Source of the DNA: Parapedobacter defluvii | GTDB lineage: Bacteria > Bacteroidota > Bacteroidia > Sphingobacteriales > Sphingobacteriaceae | Assembly (NCBI RefSeq): GCF_014642075.1 | Contig: NZ_BMIK01000008.1 | Location: 156,033 to 220,032 of the forward strand | Length of the DNA: 64,000 nucleotides | Direction of reading: 5' to 3' | In this document: piece by piece, positions 1 to 8,343 of the stretch | How the letters are laid out: every line of letters begins with the position of its first letter | Numbering within the stretch: position 1 is the first letter of the stretch | The notes under the pieces: model-generated | Told to the model about the DNA's origin: nothing | Database searches by the model: none | What the model saw: the letters and a program-made list of their open reading frames with translations, nothing else | Made by a program: the position numbers and the translations under genes

Positions 1-17
1 AATAAAATTATTTTCTA

Positions 18-1646
18 ATGAAACGATATTTGAATAAAATGGGACGCACCGTATTGGTGAGCCTGGTGGTGCTGATCGGTGGATGTACCAATTTGGATGA
101 GAACTTATACAGCGAATTGGAGAAAGATAGCTTCTACAATTCCCGCCTGGAAGTATTGCAGGCATCACTCCGGCCATTTACGCACATGCAGGCATGGCTG
201 GCACCCACCGGTCAGACGGGATACTTTTATCACGCGGAGTTATCAGCGGATCAATTGGCGTGGCCGCAGAAAGGACGCCACGGTTACGATGGAGGTGATC
301 ATTTCCGTCAGCACTATCACACCTGGACAGACAACGAAAACCCGACACGGACGGCCTGGATATTGATGTGGACCGGCGTGGGTTACATTAACTCGGCCAT
401 CGCAGATCTCAGTGGAGTTGACTATGCAGCCTTGGACATCAGCGAGGAGGAAATGGCGGCAATCGTGGCCGAATTGCACGTCTTACGGGCATTCCATTAC
501 ATGAAAATTATGGAATTATGGGGAAATGTGCCGATCTCGACCGAAGTGGCCGAAGAGCCTACCAACCTCCCGACACAACCGCGGGAAGAGGTGTTCGAGT
601 TTATCCGCACCGAATTGGAAACGTACGTGCCGCAGCTGTTACCCTACTCGGAAGAGTTGGTTGGACGGGTTTCGGCTTCTGCCGGATATGCCATGCTGGC
701 TGAACTGTATCTCAATGCGGAATATTTCGTTGGAACGCCGATGTGGGATGAATGCATCGCAGCTTGCGACAAAATCATTAATGGAGAAGCCGGTGGGCTC
801 GGTGGAACACCGAAGCTTGCACCGGATTTAACCACTACCTTCAGCAATACGAATCAACATGCAACGGAGTCTCTATTTCAGTTTGCGTTCAGCAGACAGG
901 GTGGATTCGTTTTCGATTGGGGCGCATACCTGATGGGATATTCGAATATAAGCGAAGCACTTGATGTAGGCTATTCGGGGAATAATGCCATGGTTGTTAT
1001 TCCCACTGCATTCGACGCGTACGCGGAAAACGATCTTCGCAAATCGGAATGGTGCCTGTTCGGTCCGCAATACAAATACGGCACGGATGAGCCGATACTT
1101 GGAACGGAAGAATGGAATGAACGTCCGTTTATATACGTTAATTCCATCCGGCGGGAAAGCGAGGGGGATGTGACCAGCGAAGGCAGCATGGCGGAAGGAG
1201 AAGAAAACAGCGGTGCCCGGTTCAATAAGTACAAATCAGGGCGGGTCAGTGATCCGAATTACCGGGAAAACCATTACATCATGTACCGCCTTACCGAAAT
1301 TTACTTCAATAAGGCCGAAGCCATCATGCGCCGCAATGGCGGCACTGCCACGCAGGAAGCGGTTGACCTCATCAATGCCTGCCGCGAACGGGCCTTTGCA
1401 CCTGAAGACTGGCCAGAAGCACGGTATACAACCGCTACATTGACCTTAGATGAGCTGCTTGCAGAAAGGGGGCGCGAGTTTATCTTTGAGGGAAAACGGC
1501 GTACCGATATCATCCGTTTCGGCAAGTTTACCAATGGAACATGGTGGGATCATGAACCCACGAACGATCCAAACCGGGAAATCTACCCGATTCCATATAC
1601 ACAGATTGCCATCAATCCAAATCTTGAACAAAACCCAGGGTATTGA
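18..1646 (+). CDS. SusD/RagB-family nutrient-binding outer-membrane lipoprotein
   Basis: This 542-residue protein is a SusD-type surface lipoprotein, which caps a SusC TonB-dependent transporter and hands it glycan. The N-terminus has a signal peptide ending in a lipobox (LIGGC, Cys near residue 23). The family pattern follows: an early DENLYSELEKDSFY segment, a helical TPR-like region with RAFHYMKIMELWGNVPI, and the C-terminal LAERGREFIFEGKRRTDIIRFGKF block ending in IAINPNLEQNPGY. Length is normal for the family. The matching SusC should lie just left of the window, and a strong terminator follows the stop, so this is probably the last gene of its transcript. Substrate cannot be read from the sequence. 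Confidence 0.93.
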   Translation: MKRYLNKMGRTVLVSLVVLIGGCTNLDENLYSELEKDSFYNSRLEVLQASLRPFTHMQAWLAPTGQTGYFYHAELSADQLAWPQKGRHGYDGGDHFRQHYHTWTDNENPTRTAWILMWTGVGYINSAIADLSGVDYAALDISEEEMAAIVAELHVLRAFHYMKIMELWGNVPISTEVAEEPTNLPTQPREEVFEFIRTELETYVPQLLPYSEELVGRVSASAGYAMLAELYLNAEYFVGTPMWDECIAACDKIINGEAGGLGGTPKLAPDLTTTFSNTNQHATESLFQFAFSRQGGFVFDWGAYLMGYSNISEALDVGYSGNNAMVVIPTAFDAYAENDLRKSEWCLFGPQYKYGTDEPILGTEEWNERPFIYVNSIRRESEGDVTSEGSMAEGEENSGARFNKYKSGRVSDPNYRENHYIMYRLTEIYFNKAEAIMRRNGGTATQEAVDLINACRERAFAPEDWPEARYTTATLTLDELLAERGREFIFEGKRRTDIIRFGKFTNGTWWDHEPTNDPNREIYPIPYTQIAINPNLEQNPGY

Positions 1647-1659
1647 TAAATAATCGGGA

Positions 1660-1698
1660 AATTGCCAGTAAGTTGTTACGCAACTGCTGGCAATTTTT
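1660..1698 (+). terminator. Rho-independent terminator after the SusD gene
   Basis: A 9-bp stem (1660-1668 with 1687-1695) continues after a short bulge into an inner 5-bp stem (1671-1675 with 1681-1685). The outer arm runs into a T run at 1694-1698. It lies 13 bases after the SusD stop. Confidence 0.8.
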
Positions 1699-1704
1699 AG
1701 TATA

Positions 1705-1785
1705 TTAGCCCCGCACAATTAAAGAGATCGATTGTGCTAACCAATGTACTGCAGGAAACAAGCATACGCTAAAACAACTTAGCAT
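1705..1785. promoter_or_regulatory. Inverted repeats in the leader of the first oxidoreductase gene
   Basis: GCACAAT at 1713-1719 is repeated in inverted form as ATTGTGC at 1731-1737, and GCTAA at 1768-1772 faces TTAGC at 1779-1783. They lie between the SusD terminator and the oxidoreductase start at 1840. They could be operator half-sites or RNA hairpins; no regulator can be named. Confidence 0.3.
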
Positions 1786-1839
1786 AGCGATTTCATTGAT
1801 GCCGCTAAAAACGAACAGTAGATCAATAATTTATGTTAA

Positions 1840-3282
1840 ATGGAAAGTAATAAAAACTCAACAGGTGCAACCCGCAGAGATTTCATCAAAACGGGCGCTG
1901 CGGCAGCAGCAGGTTTTATGGTAGTGCCACGCCATGTACTCGGAGGTGCAGGTTTTGTTGCGCCGAGCGACAAACTGATTGTTGCCGGTATCGGTGTCGG
2001 AGGTAAAGGCAATTCAGATTTGAAAAGCTTTCACGACAGTGGAAAGGCAGAAATCGCATTTCTCTGTGATGTGGACGATCGCCGTGCGGCCGATTCCGTG
2101 AAACGGTTTCCCAAAGCGAAGTATTACAAAGACTTCAGGGAAATGCTGGATAAGGAGCATAAAAATATCGATGCCGTTTCCGTATCCACTCCGGATCACA
2201 ACCACGCCATTCAAGCGCTTGCTGCCATGCAGCTGGGTAAACATGTGTATGTACAGAAACCACTGACGCACGATATCTTTGAAGCACGTGCATTGACCGA
2301 AGCAGCGAAAAAATACAAGGTCGTTACCCAGATGGGCAATCAGGGAGCTTCCGGCGACGGTGTCCGCATCATGCGTGAGTGGTTTGATGCCGGATTGATT
2401 GGCGACGTGCATACCATCTATACCTGGACCGATCGGCCTGTATGGCCACAAGGTATTCCCTGGCCCGAGCAAAAAGCGGAGGTTCCCAAAGAACTGGACT
2501 GGGATCTTTGGCTCGGTACCGCACCCTACAAAGATTATGTGGATAAATTGGTACCTTTCAACTGGCGCGGATGGTGGGATTACGGCACCGGAGCGTTGGG
2601 CGATATGGGTTGCCACATCATGGAAGCACCGTTTAGCATATTGGGGCTTCAGTACGTAAAAGATGTACAGGCGAGTGTGGGTAGCGTATATGTCGACGAG
2701 TTTAAACGGGGTTATTTCCCCGAAAGTTGCCCGCCTTCAAGTTATGCAGTACTGACCTTCCCCAAATCTGAAAAAACTTCCGGTGATGTGAAGATACATT
2801 GGATGGATGGAGGAATCCAGCCGCAGCGGCCGGAAGAACTGGGAGCCAATGAGGTATTTGGTGACGGTGGAAATGGCATTCTTTTCATCGGCACCAAAGG
2901 TAAGATGATGGCCGGCTGCTATGCGGAAAATCCGCGGTTACTGCCTACATCATTGACCGAGCAGCACAAGCTGCCGGTGAAATACACACGCGTACCCGGA
3001 GGCGCAGGTGGCCACTATGCACAATGGGTGGAAGCCTGTATCGCCGGATTCGGGAACAAAGAGGTCAGTTCTCCCTTTGCAATCGCAGGCCCGCTGACCG
3101 AAGCATTGCTTATGGCTAATCTGGCTATCCGCGGTTCCGATTTGCGCGTTGATAATAAATATCCCGGCAGGAACCTGAAATTGCTTTGGGACAACAATGC
3201 AATGAAAGTAACCAACTTTGACGAAGTCAATCAGTTCGTCAAGCGGCAATACCGTAACGGATGGGAATTGCCCACGGTATAG
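1840..3282 (+). CDS. Exported Gfo/Idh/MocA-family oxidoreductase
   Basis: A 480-residue NAD(P)-dependent sugar oxidoreductase. The leader carries a twin-arginine motif (TRRDFIKTG, residues 11-19), so it is probably exported folded with cofactor. A Rossmann segment GIGVGGKGNSD (about 50-60) is followed by VSVSTPDHNHA and VYVQKPLTHD. The usual EKP motif is QKP here, with Lys140 conserved. The C-terminal substrate domain contains WRGWWDYGTGALGDMGCH. It stands alone behind a terminator and faces a second oxidoreductase plus TIM-barrel pair across a shared hairpin. Members of this family oxidise or epimerise sugars; the exact substrate is unknown. Confidence 0.9.
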   Translation: MESNKNSTGATRRDFIKTGAAAAAGFMVVPRHVLGGAGFVAPSDKLIVAGIGVGGKGNSDLKSFHDSGKAEIAFLCDVDDRRAADSVKRFPKAKYYKDFREMLDKEHKNIDAVSVSTPDHNHAIQALAAMQLGKHVYVQKPLTHDIFEARALTEAAKKYKVVTQMGNQGASGDGVRIMREWFDAGLIGDVHTIYTWTDRPVWPQGIPWPEQKAEVPKELDWDLWLGTAPYKDYVDKLVPFNWRGWWDYGTGALGDMGCHIMEAPFSILGLQYVKDVQASVGSVYVDEFKRGYFPESCPPSSYAVLTFPKSEKTSGDVKIHWMDGGIQPQRPEELGANEVFGDGGNGILFIGTKGKMMAGCYAENPRLLPTSLTEQHKLPVKYTRVPGGAGGHYAQWVEACIAGFGNKEVSSPFAIAGPLTEALLMANLAIRGSDLRVDNKYPGRNLKLLWDNNAMKVTNFDEVNQFVKRQYRNGWELPTV

Positions 3283-3302
3283 CAATTGCCACGTATATAA
3301 TA

Positions 3303-3343
3303 GCATAAAAGGAGGCCGTCATGTTGAAGTGACGGCCTTATGC
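3303..3343. terminator. Bidirectional terminator between convergent genes
   Basis: A 9-bp perfect stem (AGGCCGTCA at 3313-3321 with TGACGGCCT at 3330-3338) has an outer A/T-rich extension (GCATAA with TTATGC). It fills the gap between the plus-strand oxidoreductase and the minus-strand TIM-barrel gene and can serve both. Confidence 0.75.
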
Positions 3344-3344
3344 T

Positions 3345-4262
3345 TTATAATGCCTTGATTTTATCCAATTGGTCGGCTATGGTTTTAAGATAGGTTCCGT
3401 TACCTCCTTTCACCTCTGCGGTGATCCATCCCCCTTTGTAGTCAACCTTCCTCAGTGCATCCATAACGACAGGCCAATTGTTGTCACCCGCCAACAAGTC
3501 TACATCGAAACCCTTCCATAAACCTTCGTTATTCATCTTATCACGGCTGAATTCTTTTGCATGGAGTTTGACGATCCGTGAATTCAGTGTTGTTATCCAA
3601 TGTTCTGGCCATCCGTAACGCAAGATGTTTCCAATGTCAAAGTACCATCCAATCAGCGGGTGATCAATGGCGTCAACAAATTCCCGTGCCTCAACGGGGC
3701 TCAGTATAAAGTTATTCCAGACATTCTCGAGCCCGATTTTCATGCCGGTCTTTTCCACGTGAGGGATGAGCTTTCGAACCGATTCCAGGGCATTCTTGTA
3801 AGCAACTTCATAAGGAACTTTGTCATTTACCACGCCTGGGACCACCAGAACCGTATCGCCGCCAAGTTCCTTCACCTCACTCAACGATTTGGCAACCGAA
3901 TCGATCGTGAATTGCCTGACCGATGCATCGGGGTCAGACAAAGGCTTCGACCAATGGTCTTTGTTAACCACGCTCGGTAGCTCGATCCCTGTCTGGTCCC
4001 GGGCAGCAAGCAATTCCGTTAAGGGGATATCTACCGGACTGTTGAACTCAATGCCATCAAACCCGATATCTTTTACCAGCTTGAATTTATCTAACAACGA
4101 TAAGTCTTCTTCAATCATCCCAAAACCCAACCCCTTTTTTAAGGTGAGCTTCTGTGCAGGTGCGTTGCTAACCGGTGTGCCGTATCCCTTCAATAAGGGA
4201 GCGATCGTTGCCCCTGTAGCCAGTAAGGCGGCCATCTGTATGAAAGTTTTTCTTTCCATCAT
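3345..4262 (-). CDS. Exported sugar phosphate isomerase/epimerase-like TIM-barrel protein
   Basis: A 305-residue protein of the AP-endonuclease-2/xylose isomerase-like TIM-barrel family. The N-terminus (MMERKTFIQMAALLATGA) is a signal sequence, so the protein is exported. Barrel landmarks are VKDIGFDGIEFNSPV, TGMKIGLENVWNN, HPLIGWYFDIGN and IVKLHAKEFSR, which supply the usual metal-binding Glu, Asp and His positions. It starts 9 bases after the upstream oxidoreductase stop, so the two are co-transcribed. Exported pairs of this kind have been linked in Bacteroides to glycoside cleavage through 3-keto intermediates; applying that here is inference. Confidence 0.87.
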   Translation of the reverse strand: MMERKTFIQMAALLATGATIAPLLKGYGTPVSNAPAQKLTLKKGLGFGMIEEDLSLLDKFKLVKDIGFDGIEFNSPVDIPLTELLAARDQTGIELPSVVNKDHWSKPLSDPDASVRQFTIDSVAKSLSEVKELGGDTVLVVPGVVNDKVPYEVAYKNALESVRKLIPHVEKTGMKIGLENVWNNFILSPVEAREFVDAIDHPLIGWYFDIGNILRYGWPEHWITTLNSRIVKLHAKEFSRDKMNNEGLWKGFDVDLLAGDNNWPVVMDALRKVDYKGGWITAEVKGGNGTYLKTIADQLDKIKAL

Positions 4263-4271
4263 TTATGCTTG

Positions 4272-5588
4272 CTATGAATTAATTCCGGGTATCGCCGCCG
4301 GTATGTCATATTTCATGTCCCATGATACATTTTCAGGGAAGAGAACCTCATCCGAGGCCAAAGCCTCCTGAATAGAGACCGTCTGCCCCGTATAACCGGC
4401 CATCCGGCCGGCTAAGGCCACCAAATTGGACTTTACCATCCAATCGCCGTCATATTTAGGCTTGTTCTTCCGGATGGAGGCAAATAACTCGTCGTGTTCC
4501 TGTTGATACATGCTCCTGGATTCCGAATTTTTATAGGCATTTTCGTCGGTGAACTTCGTTTGGTCGTCATATTTCCATGCCCTACGGCCAAGTATTTCGT
4601 GGCTTCCCGTTCGGCAGTCAACAATGCATCGGCCTTTATCGCCGACTAATTCCACGGCATAGGCAGGTGCGGTGTCTGCCTGTTGCCTGCAGAAGAAATA
4701 GCTTTTTACACCGTCTTCGTATTCATATACCATGGCGAAATGGTCGAACACGTTGCCAAACTTCTTATCGGTCCTTTTTTGGCGGCCCCCACTTCCCGTA
4801 ACGCGAAGCGGTAACGTATCGCCCATGGCCCATTGCATCATATCCAGGCTGTGGATGGCTTGCTCGATGATATGGTCGCCTGAAAGCCAGTTGTAATACA
4901 GCCAATTCCGCAATTGGTATTCAAAATCCGTCCATTGCGGCTGTCGTTCTTTGTACCATAGCTCTCCCGTGTTGTAAGTTGCTTCGGCAGTCAGGATTTT
5001 TCCGATCTTTCCATCCAATACCCGACCGAATGTTTCCCGCTTGGGAAGATGATAACGCCAGCAGAATCCGGAAACCAAAGCGAGGTTCTTTGATTTAGCA
5101 TTTTCGGAAGCTGCGATAACCCGTCTCAGGCCGGGCGCATCCACCGCAAAGGGTTTTTCACAGAAAATATGCTTGCCTGCGTTCACCGCAGCTTCCAGGT
5201 GCGTGGGCCGGAATGCGGGAGGGGCAGCCAACAACACGACGTCAATATCACTTTCCAAGAGGCGTTGGTAGGCATCGAGGCCCACAAATTTATGGGTGTC
5301 ATCCACCTGTACTTTGTCGCCCATCTGGGATTTAATCGTATTGTAGGAATCTTCCAACTGATCGCTGAATGCGTCAGCCATCGCGGCTAATACAACGTTT
5401 TGGTCTGCATTCAGTGCCTCCATAGCCGCAGCGGTGCCCCGGCCTCCGCAACCGATGAGCCCGACCTTCAGCGTGTCGGTGTTTAATGACCAAAAACCGT
5501 CTGATGCCAATACATAATTCGTCGTGGCTACACCCGCAAGGGTGGTTATCCCCGCAGTTTTCAGAAATTCCCTTCTTGAATAATTCAT
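4272..5588 (-). CDS. Exported Gfo/Idh/MocA-family oxidoreductase
   Basis: A 438-residue oxidoreductase with a twin-arginine leader (SRREFLKTAG, residues 4-13). The Rossmann motif GLIGCGGRGTAA is at about 43-54 and the catalytic-lysine motif EKP at 144-146. The C-terminal half includes WYKERQPQWTDFEYQLRNW and HIIEQAIHSLDMMQW, where His residues often shape the sugar site. It leads a two-gene minus-strand unit with the TIM-barrel gene. It is clearly diverged from the oxidoreductase at 1840-3282, which suggests different steps or substrates. Confidence 0.9.
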   Translation of the reverse strand: MNYSRREFLKTAGITTLAGVATTNYVLASDGFWSLNTDTLKVGLIGCGGRGTAAAMEALNADQNVVLAAMADAFSDQLEDSYNTIKSQMGDKVQVDDTHKFVGLDAYQRLLESDIDVVLLAAPPAFRPTHLEAAVNAGKHIFCEKPFAVDAPGLRRVIAASENAKSKNLALVSGFCWRYHLPKRETFGRVLDGKIGKILTAEATYNTGELWYKERQPQWTDFEYQLRNWLYYNWLSGDHIIEQAIHSLDMMQWAMGDTLPLRVTGSGGRQKRTDKKFGNVFDHFAMVYEYEDGVKSYFFCRQQADTAPAYAVELVGDKGRCIVDCRTGSHEILGRRAWKYDDQTKFTDENAYKNSESRSMYQQEHDELFASIRKNKPKYDGDWMVKSNLVALAGRMAGYTGQTVSIQEALASDEVLFPENVSWDMKYDIPAAIPGINS

Positions 5589-5797
5589 ATGATAAAAAAT
5601 TTATGGATTTTGTATACCTGGCGTTTCAATTGGCTATAATTAGGGCAGCAATATAGGATTTTGATTCATTTAAATGAAATGCCTTAACCTCAGTAGGGAG
5701 GTAATGGTATAGGGCGCAGAATACCTATTTACAGGTTACCTGCAAGGTAAAACGATTTAACATGCCTGCGGCTATAGAAGTTTAGGGATGTATTTTT

Positions 5798-6025
5798 TTA
5801 TTTTTCCTGGCTTTTCTCCTGAGCCTCTTTTTTTCTGAGCTCAAAATTTGCTGCCGCGAGGCCGGAGCCATATTTTGTTGATACATACATTGCAGCGGCG
5901 GCGGCAAGGATGACAAGGATAATCCCCCAAGCTCCCTTCCGTTTATCCTGTTTCATCAACCAGATGAGGAAGACTACGAGGGGAATCGCAAAAATCAATA
6001 TAAAAAACCAGCTGGTTCCGATCAT
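5798..6025 (-). CDS. Small two-helix membrane protein of unknown function
   Basis: The likely product is 75 residues starting at the ATG at 6025 (MIGTSWFFILIF). Longer in-frame starts would run through the plus-strand promoter and leader of the arginine genes and are less likely. Two hydrophobic segments (about 6-22 and 33-50) are separated by the basic turn KQDKRKGAWG, and the tail is charged (ELRKKEAQEKSQEK). I do not recognise a family. It may be a small inner-membrane protein. Confidence 0.55.
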   Translation of the reverse strand: MIGTSWFFILIFAIPLVVFLIWLMKQDKRKGAWGIILVILAAAAAMYVSTKYGSGLAAANFELRKKEAQEKSQEK

Positions 6026-6057
6026 GCTACAAAGGTCGGAAAAAAACGAAATAAACC

Positions 6058-6090
6058 TTGCGTAAATAAAAGATATTTTTGCTACATTTG
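6058..6090 (+). promoter_or_regulatory. Promoter for the arginine leader and arginine genes
   Basis: TACATTTG at 6083-6090 is an exact match to the Bacteroidota -7 element TAnnTTTG, with TTG at 6058-6060 and a 22-base spacer. Transcription would begin near 6097, about 32 bases before the leader ORF and 258 before the acetyltransferase gene. Confidence 0.65.
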
Positions 6091-6128
6091 GCACCTTAAT
6101 TGCAGCGTAGCTGTAATATGCATTAAGG

Positions 6129-6263
6129 ATGAACACAAAAAATATCATAGCTATATCTACTGCATCATGCGTTCAGCATTATGCAACGTGCTTTTTGTGT
6201 GGAATTTCAACTGCCGAAAGACCGGTACTCCGGTTTCGACGACCCATATTGCCCCGGGCTTAA
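6129..6263 (+). CDS. Putative 44-residue leader peptide with clustered Arg codons
   Basis: This short ORF starts 32 bases after the predicted transcription start and is preceded by AAGG. Its last 14 residues hold five arginines (AGA, CGG, CGA, CGA, CGG), including the run RFRRP, and the body holds three cysteines (TGC, TGC, TGT). A GC-rich hairpin spans the stop codon: GCCCC at 6251-6255 with GGGGC at 6267-6271. A second pairing (6275-6280 with AGGGAG near 6294-6299) and a weak stem with a T run (6307-6330) precede the acetyltransferase start. Position and Arg content suggest attenuation by ribosome stalling. That it is translated is inference. Confidence 0.45.
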   Translation: MNTKNIIAISTASCVQHYATCFLCGISTAERPVLRFRRPILPRA

Positions 6264-6330
6264 TAAGGGGCAGCCTCTCTAACTACGTACGGCAGGGAGT
6301 CCGACGCTGTACTTCGATCAAACAGTTTTT
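6251..6330 (+). promoter_or_regulatory. Possible attenuator hairpins ahead of the arginine genes
   Basis: Three potential stems lie between the leader stop and the first structural gene: 6251-6255 with 6267-6271; 6275-6280 with about 6294-6299 (one G-U pair); and CTGT 6307-6310 with ACAG 6322-6325 followed by five T. The last is weak for a terminator. Mutually exclusive folding was not computed. Confidence 0.35.
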
Positions 6331-6354
6331 AATCTTTAGGGGTCGTTTATTCCA

Positions 6355-7065
6355 ATGGAACTTTCAGACTTTATAATCATCCCGGCGACCGAACAGCATG
6401 TCGGTTATGCCCAGCAAATTTGTGATGAAATGGCCGAGTCGGCCAAAGCCCGGGGCACAGGCATTGCGCGTCGGAGCCCTGAATATGTGGCCACCAAAAT
6501 GAAGGAGGGTAAGGCCGTGATCGCTTTGCGCAAAGCAGACAGGGCCTGGGCCGGATTTTGTTACATCGAAACGTGGAGCCATGGCGACTTTGTGGCCAAT
6601 TCGGGCTTGGTGGTAAATCCCGACTTTCGGAAAGTGGGTTTGGCAAAAGCGATTAAAAAACGTATCTTCGAACTCTCCCGGGAAAAATACCCCAAGGCAA
6701 AGATTTTTGGTCTTACCACGGGATTGGCCGTCATGAAAATCAACTCGGATCTGGGCTATGAACCGGTTACTTATTCGGAACTGACACAGGACGAGGAGTT
6801 TTGGAAGGGATGTCAAAGTTGTGTTAACTACGATATCCTGACTATGAAGCAGCGTAAAAACTGCATGTGTACCGCCATGCTTTGGGATCCGGTGGAAAAA
6901 GAAAAGGAATTGCGCGAGCGGATCGAAATGAAGGCCAAAGCCAAGGAACGTTTAAAGCAGATTACGAAAAAATCGTCACTTTTGAAACGTATTGAGGCAA
7001 GGCTGTGGAAATCCACCAAAAAGATGGTTACTGCATTCGTTGCCCGCTATCCGAAAACAGTATAG
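6355..7065 (+). CDS. GNAT-family acetyltransferase of the arginine operon (probable N-acetylglutamate synthase role)
   Basis: A 236-residue GNAT protein. The acetyl-CoA segment NSGLVVNPDFRKVGLAKAIKKR (residues 82-103) matches GNAT motif A. It stands immediately before argG and argC. Bacteroidota usually lack a classical ArgA and carry a GNAT gene at this spot, so it probably acylates glutamate in the first step of arginine synthesis. The C-terminal part has C153xxC156 and C170xC172, a possible metal or redox site, then a strongly basic tail with KAKAKERLKQITKK. The donor could be acetyl- or succinyl-CoA. The specific role rests on context. Confidence 0.7.
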   Translation: MELSDFIIIPATEQHVGYAQQICDEMAESAKARGTGIARRSPEYVATKMKEGKAVIALRKADRAWAGFCYIETWSHGDFVANSGLVVNPDFRKVGLAKAIKKRIFELSREKYPKAKIFGLTTGLAVMKINSDLGYEPVTYSELTQDEEFWKGCQSCVNYDILTMKQRKNCMCTAMLWDPVEKEKELRERIEMKAKAKERLKQITKKSSLLKRIEARLWKSTKKMVTAFVARYPKTV

Positions 7066-7087
7066 TTGTAGAATCAAAAAATAATCA

Positions 7088-8269
7088 ATGGACAAAGTCG
7101 TATTAGCGTTTAGCGGAGGATTGGATACCTCTTTTTGCTGCATTTATCTATCCAAAGACCGGGGGCTGGAGGTACATTCTGTTATTGTGAATACCGGAGG
7201 GTTTTCGGCCGATGAGCTGGCTCAGATCGAACAGCGGGCGTATTCGCTGGGTGTAAAATCCCATGCAGTGGTAGATGAAACGCAGAACTACTACGACAGC
7301 AGCATCAAATACCTCATCTTTGGAAATGTGCTGAAAAACGCTACGTATCCACTTTCGGTCAGTGCAGAACGGGTAAGCCAGGCCACGGCCATTGCTAATT
7401 ACGCAAAAAAGATCGGTGCACAATACGTTGCCCATGGCAGTACAGGTGCAGGAAACGACCAGGTACGGTTTGACATGATTTTCAACATACTGATCCCGGA
7501 AGTGGAAATCATCACGCCCATCCGCGATCTCAAATTGAGCCGTGAAGAAGAGATTGCGTACCTGCAGAAACATGGCGTTGAATTCAATGCCGAAAAGGCT
7601 AAATATTCGATCAACAAAGGTATATGGGGTACATCGGTAGGAGGTAAGGAAACGTTGACTTCCCACGATACGCTACCCGAGGAAGCATGGCCAACCCCGC
7701 TTACTTCGACCGAGCCACGCCGTGTTACCATCGAGTTTGAAAAGGGCGAACCCGTTGCATTGGATGGCAACCGTATCGGTCCGGTGAAAGTGATCCAGGA
7801 GCTGCAAGCCATTGCCCAGCCGTATGGTATCGGCCGTGATATCCACGTGGGTGATACGATTATTGGCATCAAAGGACGTGTTGGCTTCGAAGCGGCTGCA
7901 CCGCTGATTCTCATCAAAGCACACCATACGCTGGAGAAACATACCCTGACCAAATGGCAACTCAGCTGGAAGGACCAACTGGCTGCATTCTATGGGAATT
8001 GGATGCACGAAGGGCAGATGCACGATCCCGTGATGCGTGATATCGAGGCATTCCTGCAAAGCACCCAGCAGACCGTAAGCGGCAAGGTATTTGTCGAATT
8101 GAATCCTTATCGCTTTACCGTTATCGGTATCGAGTCCCCGCACGACCTGATGTCCAATAAATTCGGCAGCTACGGAGAAATGAACAATACGTGGACCGGG
8201 GAAGACGTGAAAGGATTCTCCAAGATATTTGGCAATCAGGTATCCATTTGGCATAAAGTGAACGGGTAA
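7088..8269 (+). CDS. argG: Argininosuccinate synthase
   Basis: Joins citrulline and aspartate with ATP to give argininosuccinate in the cytoplasm. The PP-loop SGGLDTS is at residues 9-15, and the GTSVGGKETLTSHDTLPEEAW and YGIGRDIHVGDTIIGIKGR segments are typical. At 393 residues it matches the Bacteroidota form. It begins 22 bases after the acetyltransferase stop, inside the arginine unit. Confidence 0.96.
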   Translation: MDKVVLAFSGGLDTSFCCIYLSKDRGLEVHSVIVNTGGFSADELAQIEQRAYSLGVKSHAVVDETQNYYDSSIKYLIFGNVLKNATYPLSVSAERVSQATAIANYAKKIGAQYVAHGSTGAGNDQVRFDMIFNILIPEVEIITPIRDLKLSREEEIAYLQKHGVEFNAEKAKYSINKGIWGTSVGGKETLTSHDTLPEEAWPTPLTSTEPRRVTIEFEKGEPVALDGNRIGPVKVIQELQAIAQPYGIGRDIHVGDTIIGIKGRVGFEAAAPLILIKAHHTLEKHTLTKWQLSWKDQLAAFYGNWMHEGQMHDPVMRDIEAFLQSTQQTVSGKVFVELNPYRFTVIGIESPHDLMSNKFGSYGEMNNTWTGEDVKGFSKIFGNQVSIWHKVNG

Positions 8270-8343
8270 ACCAGGGAACGCATCTAATTGATCAGTGAGT
8301 ATACGTCAAATCCGTATAATCTGCGTTCCATAAAAGAAGAGAC

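Noticed and set aside
18..1646. Mobile element or integrase traces near the glycan loci
   Set aside because: No transposase, integrase or terminal repeat was seen anywhere in the window.
1660..1840. tRNA or other RNA gene in the SusD-oxidoreductase gap
   Set aside because: The stems are accounted for by a terminator and short inverted repeats; no cloverleaf or T-loop pattern.
6026..6148. N-terminal extension of the small membrane protein
   Set aside because: It would be translated through the opposite-strand promoter and leader; the Met at 6025 gives a natural membrane-protein start.
6167..6376. 69-codon plus-strand ORF over the arginine leader
   Set aside because: It runs through the predicted hairpins into the acetyltransferase start; the 6129-6263 frame fits the promoter and Arg content better.
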